In this document: piece by piece, positions 17,812 to 26,431 of the stretch | How the letters are laid out: the number at the start of each line of letters is the position of its first letter | Numbering within the stretch: the first letter of the stretch is position 1 | Assembly: GCF_004217225.1 (NCBI RefSeq) | Contig: NZ_SHKM01000001.1 | Location: 1,278,137 to 1,342,136, forward strand | DNA length: 64,000 nt | Reading direction: 5' to 3' | Origin: Azospira oryzae | Lineage (GTDB): Bacteria; Pseudomonadota; Gammaproteobacteria; Burkholderiales; Rhodocyclaceae | Position numbers and translations under genes: made by a program | The notes under the pieces: generated by a model | The model's input: only the letters and a program-made list of their open reading frames with translations | Database searches by the model: none | Told to the model about the DNA's origin: nothing

Positions 17812-19239
17812 TTAGTGGTGCCGGGTGCCGTTGCGGTGGTTGCCGCCGCTGCGGGGCGTACCGCCGTTGCCGCTGGCGGCACCGCCGCCGCTGCGACTGC
17901 GGCCTTCGCCGCCCTGGCCACGGCCGCCACTGCCGCCGTTACCGCCGCTGCGGTTGCCGCCGCCGTTGTTGCCGAAGCTGCGGCCCGGCTGGCCCTGCCC
18001 CTGGCGCTGGCCTTGGCCTTGGCGTTGTCCCTGGCCCTGGCGCTGGCCGCCGCGGTTCTGGGGCGGTGCCGGGGTCGGGTTGGCGCTGGGCTCGAAGCCG
18101 GGCAGCACTTCCTTCTCCAGGTCCTTCTTGATCAGACGTTCGATGCTGCGCAGGTTGTCCCGCTCGTCGTGGCAGACCAGGGAGATGGCCTCCCCTTCGG
18201 CGCCGGCGCGGCCGGTGCGGCCGATGCGGTGCACGTAGTCCTCGGCCACGTTGGGCAGCTCGTAGTTCACCACATAGGGCAGCTGGTCGATGTCGATGCC
18301 CCGGGCGGCGATGTCGGTGGCCACCAGGGCCACCAGCTTGCCTTCCTTGAACTCGGTCAGGGCCCGCACCCGGGCGCCCTGGGTCTTGTTGCCGTGCAGG
18401 GCGGCGGAGCGGATGCCTTCCTTGTCCAGGCGGCGGGAAAGGGCATCGGCGCCGTGCTTGGTGCGGGTGAAGATCAGCACCTGGTTCCAGCCCCGGTTCT
18501 CGAAGAGGTGCAGCAGCACGTCCTTCTTCTTTTCCCGGTCCACGTGAATGACCTTCTGGCTGACGGTTTCCACGGTGGTGTTGCGGCGGGCCACTTCGAT
18601 GGACTGGGGGTCGTGCAGGAAGCTCCTGGCCAGTTCCTTGATCTCGTCGGAGAAGGTGGCGGAGAAGAGCAGGTTCTGGCGCTTGCCGTTGGGCGGCAGC
18701 AGGGCCAGGATCTTGCGGATGTCGCGGATGAAGCCCATGTCCAGCATGCGGTCGGCTTCGTCCAGGACCAGGATTTCGATGCCGGAAAGGTCCAGGGTGC
18801 GCTGGTTGATGTGGTCCAGCAGGCGGCCCGGGCAGGCCACCAGGATGTCCACGCCGCGCTTCAGGGCGGCGATCTGGGGATTCATGCCGACACCGCCGAA
18901 CATGGACATGGACTTCAGGGGCAGATGCTGGCCGTAGGTACGGACGCTTTCTTCCACCTGCAGGGCCAGTTCCCGGGTCGGCGCCAGGATCAGCACCCGG
19001 GGCTTGCGCGCCAGGCGGTTGAGGGGGCTTTCGCCGGCCTGGGCCTGGGACAGCAGCTGCAGGATGGGCAGGGTGAAGCCGGCGGTCTTGCCGGTGCCGG
19101 TCTGGGCGCAGGCCATCAGGTCGCGGCCGGCGAGGACGGCGGGAATGGCCTGTTGTTGAATGGGGGTGGGTTCGGTGTAACCCTGCTCGGCAATGGCGCG
19201 CAGGATTTCGGCCTTGAGGCCGAGATCGGTAAACAGCAT
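17812..19239 (-). CDS. rhlE: DEAD-box ATP-dependent RNA helicase RhlE
   Basis: The 475-residue helicase has the expected motifs in order: Q-motif region ([14 protein letters not shown]), Walker [24 protein letters not shown] (DEAD), SAT (FSATF), and in the second domain ARGID and HRIGRTGR. It remodels RNA in ribosome assembly and RNA decay. After about residue 375 a low-complexity basic tail follows, with a GQRQGQ repeat and then Gly/Arg/Ser/Asn-rich sequence, as in RhlE proteins. The long 5' leader has a strong hairpin (19317-19391), which suggests post-transcriptional control. Confidence 0.95.
   Translation of the reverse strand: MLFTDLGLKAEILRAIAEQGYTEPTPIQQQAIPAVLAGRDLMACAQTGTGKTAGFTLPILQLLSQAQAGESPLNRLARKPRVLILAPTRELALQVEESVRTYGQHLPLKSMSMFGGVGMNPQIAALKRGVDILVACPGRLLDHINQRTLDLSGIEILVLDEADRMLDMGFIRDIRKILALLPPNGKRQNLLFSATFSDEIKELARSFLHDPQSIEVARRNTTVETVSQKVIHVDREKKKDVLLHLFENRGWNQVLIFTRTKHGADALSRRLDKEGIRSAALHGNKTQGARVRALTEFKEGKLVALVATDIAARGIDIDQLPYVVNYELPNVAEDYVHRIGRTGRAGAEGEAISLVCHDERDNLRSIERLIKKDLEKEVLPGFEPSANPTPAPPQNRGGQRQGQGQRQGQGQRQGQGQPGRSFGNNGGGNRSGGNGGSGGRGQGGEGRSRSGGGAASGNGGTPRSGGNHRNGTRHH
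17986..18052 (-). repeat. Short tandem repeat in the rhlE tail
   Basis: Tandem CTGGCCCTGGCGCTGGCC-like units encode the QGQGQR repeats of the helicase tail. Copy number is likely to vary between strains by slippage; the reading frame is kept because the unit is a multiple of three. Confidence 0.6.
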
Positions 19240-19703
19240 GGATGCTCCTGGTGGGTAGCCCTTGGGCCCTGCGTGCGCTGCGGCACGAACCAGTCGAGGC
19301 GAACTACGGGGATGGGGTAATTCACGCGGCGGGCAGAGGGCCCGGCCGGAGGGATTTCAACGAAATCACGACGCCCGCCGTGACTGATTACGGCGACGCG
19401 AGGCGCGCAGTGTAGCACGGTCCCCCGCCCCCCGGGCCGCCATTCGCCCCCGGGTTGCCGGAAACCTTCGCTTACACGGATGTAAATGTCTGCAAAAACG
19501 GCCGCCGGCCACCCGGCAGGTCCGGGGATAATTGTTAAGATTCAATCACCGGGCCGCATCCGAGCCGCTTGCGGCCCCCAGGCAAACTGCCTGCCAGCGG
19601 CTTGCCCGCGGCCAATCCGGGCCGCCGCAGCGTCCCGTCGGCACCCGCCGTTCCGCTCTTCTCCACCACTGTCCTGGCCCACCGTCGCCCCCACCGGAAT
19701 CCC
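19240..19703. promoter_or_regulatory. Divergent 464-base region: rhlE leader and efflux operon promoter
   Basis: On the minus strand a possible -10 (TACACT, 19414-19409) would give rhlE a leader of about 160 bases. That leader contains a long stem: GTAAT plus TCACGCGGCGGGC (19317-19334) pairs with GCCCGCCGTGA plus ATTAC (19373-19391). A smaller stem sits inside (GATTT-CAACG-AAATC, 19353-19367). On the plus strand, upstream of the efflux operon, there is an AT-rich stretch around 19470-19555. It includes TTACA-CGGA-TGTAA (19472-19485), a possible operator. I see no gene here. Confidence 0.5.
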
Positions 19704-21248
19704 ATGCCGCTCTCCCCGCCCCCCTTCCTCCGCCGCCCCGCCGGCCGCACCCTGCTCCTGCTGGCCCTGGCCGGCAGCCTGGGGGGCTGCACCCTGTTCA
19801 CCCCGGCACCGGACCTGGAGCAGCGCCGCCTGCAGGTAAGCGTGCCGGAGCAATGGCAGGGCCCAGCCCCGGCACGGGCCGAGACAACCGCGGAGGCCAC
19901 CACCGAGGCCGATGAGGCTGCCGTGCTGGCCCAGTGGTGGACCCGCTTCAACGACCCGCTGCTCGACCAGCTGATCGCCCAGGGCCTTTCCGCCTCGCCG
20001 GACCTGCGCAGCGCCCAGGCCAAGCTGCGCAGCGCCCGGGCCAGCCGGGACCTGGCCGCCGCCGACTACTACCCGGGCCTCAGCGCCTCCACCGGCGCCA
20101 CCGGCAGCAAGGCCAGTCCCGCCGTCAGCGGCGGCAGCAGCCGGCGCACCACCATCTACGACGCCGGCTTCGACGCCAGCTGGGAGCCGGACATCTTCGG
20201 CGTGGTGCGCCAGGACGTCAGCGCCGCCGATGCGGACGTGGCCGCCCAGGCCGCCACCCTGGAATACGCCCGGGTCACCCTGGTGGGCGAGGTGGCGCGC
20301 AACTACGTGGAGCTGCGCACCTACCAGGAACGCCTGCAGATCGCCCGGGACAACGCCAGCAGCCAGGCCGAAACCCTGGAGATCACCCAGTGGCGGCAGC
20401 AGGCCGGCCTGGCCACCGAACTGGACGTGGAACAGGCCCGCACCAGCCTGGAACAGACCAGGGCCACCATTCCCGCCCTGGTGAGCAACGTCGCCGCCTC
20501 CCAGAACCGCCTGGCCGTGCTCCTGGGCCAGACCCCGGGCAGCCTGCAGGAACGGCTCGGCAGCGCCCGGCCCCTGCCGGCGGCGCCCCGGGAGATTGCC
20601 GTCGGCATTCCCGCCGACGCCCTGCGCCGCCGCCCCGACGTGCGCGCCGCCGAGCGCACCCTGGCGGCAGAAACGGCCCGGGTCCATGCCCGGGTGGCGG
20701 AACGCTATCCCAGCTTCACCCTCAGCGGCAGTTTCGGCTGGCAGGCCCTCACCTCCGGCGCCCTGGGCGGCAGCGGCACCGTGGCCCGCTCCCTGGCGGG
20801 CACCCTGGCCGCCACCCTGTTCGACGGCGGCCGCCTGAAGAGCCGCATCGCGGTGCAGGACGCCGCCCAGGAACAGGCCCTGATCGCCTACGAGCAGAAA
20901 ATTCTGACGGCCCTGGAAGATACGGAAAACGCCCTGGCCGCCTACGCCGCCGGCCGGGAGCAGGAGGCCACCCGCCGCCGCGCCGCCGAGGCGGCCCGCA
21001 ACGCGGCCCAGCTGGCGCGGCAGATGTACCAGGCCGGCCTGACGGACTTCCAGAAGGTGCTGGATACCGAACGCACCCGCCTCAGCGCCGAGGACAGCCT
21101 GGCCACGGCCCGCCTGGCCGTGCTCAGCGCCGTGATCCAGCTCTACAAGGCCCTCGGCGGCGGCTGGAGCGCCCCCGAGGCCCCGGCGGACGCCATCGCT
21201 GCCTCCGCTGCCACACCCCTTTCGACACAGGAAAAGACCGCCCCATGA
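19704..21248 (+). CDS. NodT-family outer-membrane efflux lipoprotein
   Basis: The 514-residue product is a TolC/OprM-type outer-membrane factor with a lipoprotein signal (LLLLALAGSLGGC, cysteine at about 32). It has two copies of the outer-membrane efflux domain, including the VARNYVELRTYQERL and GLTDFQKVLDTER helices typical of NodT proteins. It forms the exit duct for the pump encoded next. The start at 19704 is set by the signal sequence. The stop overlaps the next gene's start (ATGA), so it is the first gene of a tightly packed four-gene operon. Confidence 0.92.
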   Translation: MPLSPPPFLRRPAGRTLLLLALAGSLGGCTLFTPAPDLEQRRLQVSVPEQWQGPAPARAETTAEATTEADEAAVLAQWWTRFNDPLLDQLIAQGLSASPDLRSAQAKLRSARASRDLAAADYYPGLSASTGATGSKASPAVSGGSSRRTTIYDAGFDASWEPDIFGVVRQDVSAADADVAAQAATLEYARVTLVGEVARNYVELRTYQERLQIARDNASSQAETLEITQWRQQAGLATELDVEQARTSLEQTRATIPALVSNVAASQNRLAVLLGQTPGSLQERLGSARPLPAAPREIAVGIPADALRRRPDVRAAERTLAAETARVHARVAERYPSFTLSGSFGWQALTSGALGGSGTVARSLAGTLAATLFDGGRLKSRIAVQDAAQEQALIAYEQKILTALEDTENALAAYAAGREQEATRRRAAEAARNAAQLARQMYQAGLTDFQKVLDTERTRLSAEDSLATARLAVLSAVIQLYKALGGGWSAPEAPADAIAASAATPLSTQEKTAP

Positions 21249-22531
21249 CCTCGCCCCAGGACAACCCCACCGGCGCCCTCCAGGACCTCCTCAAGAAGGC
21301 CGCCGGCAGCGGCGCCCAGCCCCTCTGGCAGCGTTATCCCAAGCGCTTCCTGGCGGGGGGCGCCATCGCCGTGCTGGCCCTCGCCCTGCTTCTTTCCGGC
21401 GGCAAGAAGAGCCAGGGCCAGTTCCTCACGGAAACCGTGGACAGCGGCCCCCTGGTGGTCACCGTCTCCGCCAGCGGCACCCTGGCGCCGACCAAGTCGG
21501 TGGACGTGGGCAGCGAGCTTTCCGGCACCCTGGAGTCGGTGCTGGTACAGGAGAACGAGCAGGTGAAAAAGGGCCAGCTGCTGGCCCAGCTGGACATCTC
21601 CAAACTCAAGGACCAGGTGGTCAAGTCCCAGGCCGCCGTGGCCGCCGCCGAAGCCAGCGTGGCCCAGGCCGTGGCCACCGTGGCCGAGGCCCGGGCCAGC
21701 CTCTCGCGCATGCGTCAGGTGGCGGAGCTGTCCGGCGGCAAGGTGCCGGCCAAGACCGAACTGGAAACGGCGGAAGCGACCCTGCTGCGGGCCCAGGCCA
21801 ACGAGGCCAGCGCCCGGGCGACGGTGACCCAGGCCCGGGCCACCCTGAAGTCGGACGAGACCAATATCGCCAAGGCCACCATCCGCTCCCCGGTGGACGG
21901 GGTGGTGCTGACGCGCAAGGTGGAACCGGGCCAGACCGTGGTCGCCGCCATGACCACCCCAGTGCTCTTTTCCCTGGCCGAGGACCTGACCCAGATGGAA
22001 CTGCAGGTGAAGGTGGACGAGGCCGACGTGGGCAGCGTGCAGGTGGGGCAGCAGGCCAGCTTCACCGTCTCCGCCTGGAGCGGGCGCAAGTTCCCGGCCC
22101 AGATCCAGCGGGTCGGCATCGGCGCCACCACCACCGACAACGTGGTCACCTACAAGACCGTGCTCAAGGTGGCCAACAACGACCTGGCCCTGCGCCCGGG
22201 CATGACCGCCACCGCCGAGATCATCACCGCCAGCCGGGACAAAGCCCTGCTGGTGCCCAACGCCGCCCTGCGCTTCACCCCGCCCCAGGCGGCCGGCGGC
22301 GACCAGCGCAGCCTCCTCTCCCGCCTCATGCCCGGGCCGCCCCGGGAGCCGGAGAAGAAGCGCAAGGACAACGGCGCCGCCGCCACCCAGGTGTGGGTAC
22401 TGCAGGAGGGCCAGCCGGTGGCCGTGGCCGTCACCCCGGGGGTCAGCAACGGCCGCTATACGGAGATACTGGGCGGCGACCTGCAGCCGGGCATGGCCGT
22501 CATCACCGAATACCAGGAGATGCGCCCGTGA
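21245..22531 (+). CDS. macA: MacA-like periplasmic adaptor
   Basis: The 428-residue adaptor has one N-terminal membrane anchor (about 32-52), a lipoyl half-motif (GTLAPTKSVDVGSELSGTL), a long alpha-hairpin rich in Ala (about 115-215) and the second lipoyl half (IRSPVDGVVLTRKVEPGQTV). Beta-barrel and membrane-proximal domains follow. A basic linker (PREPEKKRKDN) near 365-375 is unusual. In MacAB-TolC systems it couples the ABC transporter to the outer-membrane duct for export of macrolides, peptides or lipids. It overlaps both neighbours by four bases. Confidence 0.9.
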   Translation: MTSPQDNPTGALQDLLKKAAGSGAQPLWQRYPKRFLAGGAIAVLALALLLSGGKKSQGQFLTETVDSGPLVVTVSASGTLAPTKSVDVGSELSGTLESVLVQENEQVKKGQLLAQLDISKLKDQVVKSQAAVAAAEASVAQAVATVAEARASLSRMRQVAELSGGKVPAKTELETAEATLLRAQANEASARATVTQARATLKSDETNIAKATIRSPVDGVVLTRKVEPGQTVVAAMTTPVLFSLAEDLTQMELQVKVDEADVGSVQVGQQASFTVSAWSGRKFPAQIQRVGIGATTTDNVVTYKTVLKVANNDLALRPGMTATAEIITASRDKALLVPNAALRFTPPQAAGGDQRSLLSRLMPGPPREPEKKRKDNGAAATQVWVLQEGQPVAVAVTPGVSNGRYTEILGGDLQPGMAVITEYQEMRP

Positions 22532-23256
22532 GTTCCGGCAACGGCGCGGCGCCGCCCCTGATCCAGTTCCGCCGCATCACCAAGACCTACGGCCAGGGCC
22601 AGGCCGAGTTCCAGGCCCTGCGCGGCGTCGACCTGGAAATTGCCGAAGGGGACTTCGTCGCCGTCATGGGCCCCAGCGGCTCGGGCAAATCCACGGTGAT
22701 GAACATCCTCGGCTGCCTGGACAGCCCCAGCAGCGGCGACTACCTGTTCCAGGGCGTGCCGGTGCAGGACCTCTCCCGCAACCAGCGGGCCCTGCTGCGC
22801 CGCCACTACCTGGGCTTCGTCTTCCAGGGCTTCAACCTGCTGGCCCGCACCTCGGCCCAGGAGAACGTGGAACTGCCCCTGCTCTACCGCGGCGAGTCGC
22901 CGGAAGCGCGGCACCGGGCCTCCCGGGAAGCCCTGGCCCGGGTCGGCCTCAACGGCTGGGAGCACCACACCCCGGCCGAGCTTTCCGGCGGCCAGCAGCA
23001 GCGGGTGGCCATCGCCCGGGCCATCGTCACCAATCCCCTGGTGCTCCTCGCCGACGAGCCCACCGGCAACCTGGACAGCCAGCGCAGTCACGAAATCATG
23101 GAACTGCTGGTGAGGCTGAACCGGGAACAGGGCATCACCATCGCCATGGTCACCCACGAGCCCGACATGGCCGCCTACGCCAGCCGCATCGTCCATTTCG
23201 TGGACGGCCGGGTGGCCAGCGACGAACGCACCGCGGAGCCCGCCCCATGTTCCTGA
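22528..23256 (+). CDS. MacB-type ABC transporter ATPase
   Basis: The 242-residue ATPase has Walker [10 protein letters not shown], the Q-loop region, the ABC signature [14 protein letters not shown], Walker [13 protein letters not shown] and the H-loop (VTHEPDMA). It belongs to the LolD/MacB/FtsE group. The start is GTG at 22528, set by the four-base overlap (GTGA) with the adaptor gene and by alignment to the family. Unlike E. coli MacB, ATPase and permease are separate genes here. Confidence 0.92.
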   Translation: MSSGNGAAPPLIQFRRITKTYGQGQAEFQALRGVDLEIAEGDFVAVMGPSGSGKSTVMNILGCLDSPSSGDYLFQGVPVQDLSRNQRALLRRHYLGFVFQGFNLLARTSAQENVELPLLYRGESPEARHRASREALARVGLNGWEHHTPAELSGGQQQRVAIARAIVTNPLVLLADEPTGNLDSQRSHEIMELLVRLNREQGITIAMVTHEPDMAAYASRIVHFVDGRVASDERTAEPAPCS

Positions 23257-24458
23257 ACGCCATCCTCCTGGCCCTGCGGGAGATCCGCCGCAACCTGATG
23301 CGCTCCTTCCTGACGGTGCTGGGCATCGTCATCGGCGTCGCCGCCGTCATCACCATGGTGACCCTGGGAAACGGCGCCACCCGCATGGTGGCCGAGCAGA
23401 TTTCCAGCCTCGGCAGCAACCTGCTCATCCTGCGCCCCGGCCAGCGCCTCGGCCCCGGACGGGACAGCGCCGGCGCCCCCAATTTCCGCGCCGCCGACGT
23501 GGAGGCCCTGCTCACCCAGGTGCCCTCCCTCAAGGCCGTGGCGCCGGTGGTGAGCAGCACCGTGACCCTGGTGGCCGGCGCCGAGAACTGGTCTTCCAGC
23601 GTCACCGGCAGCACCAACGCCTATTTCGTCGCCGGCAACTGGAAGCTGGCCGCCGGCCGCCAGTTCAGCGACGAGGAAATGCGCGCCGGCAAGGCAGTGT
23701 GCGTCATCGGCAACACGGTCAAGCAAAAGCTCTTCGCCGGCCAGAGCCCCCTGGGCAACGCGGTGCGGGTGAAGAACTTCTCCTGCGAGATCGTCGGCAT
23801 CCTGGCCAGCAAGGGCCAGGGCGCCATGGGCATGGATCAGGACGACGTGGTGCTGATGCCCCTGGTGACGGCCCAGCGCCGCCTCACCGGCAAGACCCAG
23901 GACGTCTCCACCCTGATGCTGTCCCTCAAGGACGGCGCCAGTTCCCCCCGGGTCATGGAGCAGATCCGGCAGCTGATGCGGGAGCGGCGCAAGCTGGCGG
24001 AGAACGACGACGACAACTTCAACCTGATGGACACCAAGCAGATCGCCGAAGCCCTCTCCGGCACCATCGGCACCATGACCACCCTGCTCGGCGCCGTGGC
24101 CGCGGTGAGCCTGCTGGTGGGCGGCATCGGCATCATGAACATCATGCTGGTGTCGGTCACCGAACGCACCCGGGAGATCGGCATCCGCCTGGCCATCGGC
24201 GCCCTGGAGAACGAGGTGCTGCTGCAGTTCCTCATCGAGGCCGTGGCCCTCTCCGCCTTCGGCGGCCTGGTCGGCATCATTCTGGCCCTGCTCGCCTGCC
24301 TCGGCCTCTCGGCCCTGATGGGCATGCCCTTCCTCTTCAATCCGGGCATCAACCTGCTGGCCTTCGGCTTCTCCGCCGCCATCGGCGTCATCTTCGGCTA
24401 CGTCCCGGCCCGCCGCGCCGCCGGCCTGGACCCCATCGAGGCCCTGCGCCACGAATGA
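23247..24458 (+). CDS. MacB-type ABC transporter permease
   Basis: The 403-residue permease has the FtsX/MacB layout: one N-terminal membrane segment (about 19-42), a large periplasmic MacB_PCD domain (about 45-250) and three C-terminal membrane segments (about 270-395). The loop with RTREIGIRLAIGA couples to the ATPase. With the ATPase, adaptor and outer-membrane factor it completes a MacAB-TolC-like exporter that uses mechanotransmission rather than substrate passage through the membrane. It overlaps the ATPase gene by 10 bases and ends 16 bases from the convergent sensor kinase gene. Confidence 0.92.
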   Translation: MFLNAILLALREIRRNLMRSFLTVLGIVIGVAAVITMVTLGNGATRMVAEQISSLGSNLLILRPGQRLGPGRDSAGAPNFRAADVEALLTQVPSLKAVAPVVSSTVTLVAGAENWSSSVTGSTNAYFVAGNWKLAAGRQFSDEEMRAGKAVCVIGNTVKQKLFAGQSPLGNAVRVKNFSCEIVGILASKGQGAMGMDQDDVVLMPLVTAQRRLTGKTQDVSTLMLSLKDGASSPRVMEQIRQLMRERRKLAENDDDNFNLMDTKQIAEALSGTIGTMTTLLGAVAAVSLLVGGIGIMNIMLVSVTERTREIGIRLAIGALENEVLLQFLIEAVALSAFGGLVGIILALLACLGLSALMGMPFLFNPGINLLAFGFSAAIGVIFGYVPARRAAGLDPIEALRHE

Positions 24459-24474
24459 GGCCACCGCCCCGGGT

Positions 24475-25539
24475 CTAGGCCTGGGGCAGCACCACCTCGA
24501 ACAGGGCGCCGCCCCGGCTGCCCCGCAGGCAGCGGATGCGGCCGCCGTGGGCTTCCACCACCGCCCGCACCACCGCCAGGCCCAGGCCGCTGCCGCCGCT
24601 GGCCCGGCTGCGGGAATCGTCGCCGCGCTGGAAGGCGTCGAACAGATGGGGCAGCAGTTCTTCCGGCACCCCGGGTCCGTCGTCCTCGATCTGGAAGACG
24701 AAAGCGCCCTCCCCCAGGCGGCAGGAAATGGTGATCTCACCGGGCTGGGCATAGCGCCGCACATTGTCGAGCAGGGCCATGACGATCTGCCGGATGCGGG
24801 TGACGTCGCACAGCACCGGCGCCGCCTCCAGCCGCAGGCGCAGGCGGAAGCCGGCGGCCACCAGTTCCGGCTCCAGCAGGCTGGCGATGCGCAGGATTTC
24901 CGCCGCCAGGTCGCTGCGCTCCAGGTGCAGGTTGAGGTGGCCGCTGTCGGCCAGGCTCAGCACCCGCAGGTCCTCGATCAGCCGCGACAGGCCTTCCACC
25001 TGGGTCAGCAGGCTGTGGAACTGCACCGGGTCCGGTTCGAACACGCCCTCCGCCAGCCCCTGCAGACGCCCGCGCAGGATGGTCACCGGCGTGCGCAGCT
25101 CGTGGGCGATGGCCGCGTTCCAGGTGGAAAACTCGCTGCTCATGCGCTGCAGGCGCTCGGCCATGGCATTGAAGTCCCGCACCAGGACGGCGGTTTCGCC
25201 CAGGGCGTTGGCGCCGGCCTCGGCCCGGGCATCCAGGTCGCCGTGGGCCAGGCGACGCACGCTGTCGGCCACCGAATTGAGGGGCTGCAGGATGCGCCGG
25301 GCCAGGCGGGAGGCGGTATACACGGCCCCCAGCAGCCCCACCAGGGTGACCCCGATCATCCAGCCCCATTCGGGCCCGGTGGGGGGCCAGGCATCGGGAG
25401 TGGAGGAGACCATGGCCGGATTCACCTCCATGGCCACGGCGTAGAAGATGTAGAAGCTGACGTGGATGAACAGGGTCACCCCCAGGGCCACCGCCGACAT
25501 GGAGATGACCAGCTGCCGGCTGAGGCCGCCGGGAAACAT
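24475..25539 (-). CDS. baeS: BaeS-like sensor histidine kinase
   Basis: The 354-residue kinase has two membrane segments (about 10-36 and 58-78) with a short periplasmic loop, a HAMP domain (RILQPLNSVADSVRRLAHGDL), an H-box (AHELRTPVTIL), an N-box (LLDNVRRYA), and G boxes (DDGPGVP, GGSGLGLAVV). It follows the response regulator with a one-base stop/start overlap. BaeS senses envelope damage and toxic compounds and controls drug-efflux genes in enterobacteria. Here it lies between two efflux operons, which supports that role. The assignment to BaeS rests on context, the BaeR-like box and regulator similarity. Confidence 0.85.
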   Translation of the reverse strand: MFPGGLSRQLVISMSAVALGVTLFIHVSFYIFYAVAMEVNPAMVSSTPDAWPPTGPEWGWMIGVTLVGLLGAVYTASRLARRILQPLNSVADSVRRLAHGDLDARAEAGANALGETAVLVRDFNAMAERLQRMSSEFSTWNAAIAHELRTPVTILRGRLQGLAEGVFEPDPVQFHSLLTQVEGLSRLIEDLRVLSLADSGHLNLHLERSDLAAEILRIASLLEPELVAAGFRLRLRLEAAPVLCDVTRIRQIVMALLDNVRRYAQPGEITISCRLGEGAFVFQIEDDGPGVPEELLPHLFDAFQRGDDSRSRASGGSGLGLAVVRAVVEAHGGRIRCLRGSRGGALFEVVLPQA

Positions 25540-26249
25540 CAGGCATTCCCTTCCAGGCAGTAGCCGACGCCGCGCACGCTCACCGGCAGGCCGCCGACCC
25601 CGGCCTCCTCCAGCTTGCGCCGCAGCTTGCTCAGGTGGCTGTCCACGGTCCGTTCCAGGGCATCGCTCTCCGGCAGGCAGGCGTGCAGCAGCTCGCTGCG
25701 GGAAAAGACCCGGCGCGGCATGCGGGCCAGATGGGCGAGCAGGCGGAACTCGGTCAGGGTCAGGGCCAGGAGTTGCTCACCCTGATCACTGCGGACGCTG
25801 ACGCGGAAGGCGTCCAGGTCGATTTCCAGGGGACCGGTGCGCAGGATGCCGGCTCCCCCATTCCCCTCCCCGCCGCCCAGGGTGCGGCGCAGCACGGCCC
25901 GGGCCCGGGCCGCCACCTCGGCCGGATTGAAGGGCTTGACCACGTAGTCGTCGGCGCCCATGCGCAGGGCCGAAAGCTTGTCCACATCCTGGTCATGGGC
26001 GGTGATCATGATGATGGGCGTGCTGCCGCGGCGGCGCACCTCGGCCAGCACCTGCCAGCCATCCAGGAGGGGCATGCGCACATCCAGCAGGAGCAGGTCG
26101 GGCCGCAGGGAGAGGTGCAGTTCCAGGGCCTCCCGGCCGTTGGCGGCGTGGGCGCTGCGCAGCCCCTCCCGCGCCAGATAGGCCCGCAGGATGTCGGCGA
26201 TTTCCGGTTCGTCCTCGGCAACGAGGACCAGGGCCGCCGGGGAATTCAC
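25539..26249 (-). CDS. baeR: BaeR-like OmpR-family response regulator
   Basis: The 236-residue regulator has a receiver domain with the acidic pair (AEDEPE), the phosphoacceptor aspartate in LLLLDVRMP and the lysine in VKPF. An OmpR/PhoB winged helix follows (LTEFRLLAHLARMP, VDSHLSKLRRKLEE, VRGVGYCLE). I chose GTG at 26249: a GGGAGG Shine-Dalgarno sequence sits five bases upstream, while the longer frame to 26351 lacks one and encodes non-conserved residues. It is divergent from the RND operon, and a BaeR-like box lies between them. Confidence 0.88.
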   Translation of the reverse strand: MNSPAALVLVAEDEPEIADILRAYLAREGLRSAHAANGREALELHLSLRPDLLLLDVRMPLLDGWQVLAEVRRRGSTPIIMITAHDQDVDKLSALRMGADDYVVKPFNPAEVAARARAVLRRTLGGGEGNGGAGILRTGPLEIDLDAFRVSVRSDQGEQLLALTLTEFRLLAHLARMPRRVFSRSELLHACLPESDALERTVDSHLSKLRRKLEEAGVGGLPVSVRGVGYCLEGNA

Positions 26250-26431
26250 CGCCGCCTCCCATTTTCCGGGCGCAGCCGGGGTGCCGATGCTTCCGGCAAT
26301 GTCCCTTTCCTTCCTGGGCGCTTCTCCATCATTTCTCCACATTTCCGCCACGGATAGTCAATTTCATCCGCCTACACTGGCCCGGTCATCACTATGCCGT
26401 CCCTGCCCTTCGCAGGACCCAGCCCCAAGCC
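26250..26431. promoter_or_regulatory. baeR-RND divergent promoter with BaeR-like box
   Basis: The sequence TTCTCCATCATT at 26322-26333 matches the core of the published E. coli BaeR box (TTTTTCTCCATDATTGGC) at all but the D position. A second TTCTCCA follows 11 bases later (26333-26339), one helical turn on, as OmpR-family dimers prefer. The box is about 95 bases upstream of the RND adaptor start and 75 bases upstream of baeR, so it could serve both promoters. Confidence 0.6.
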
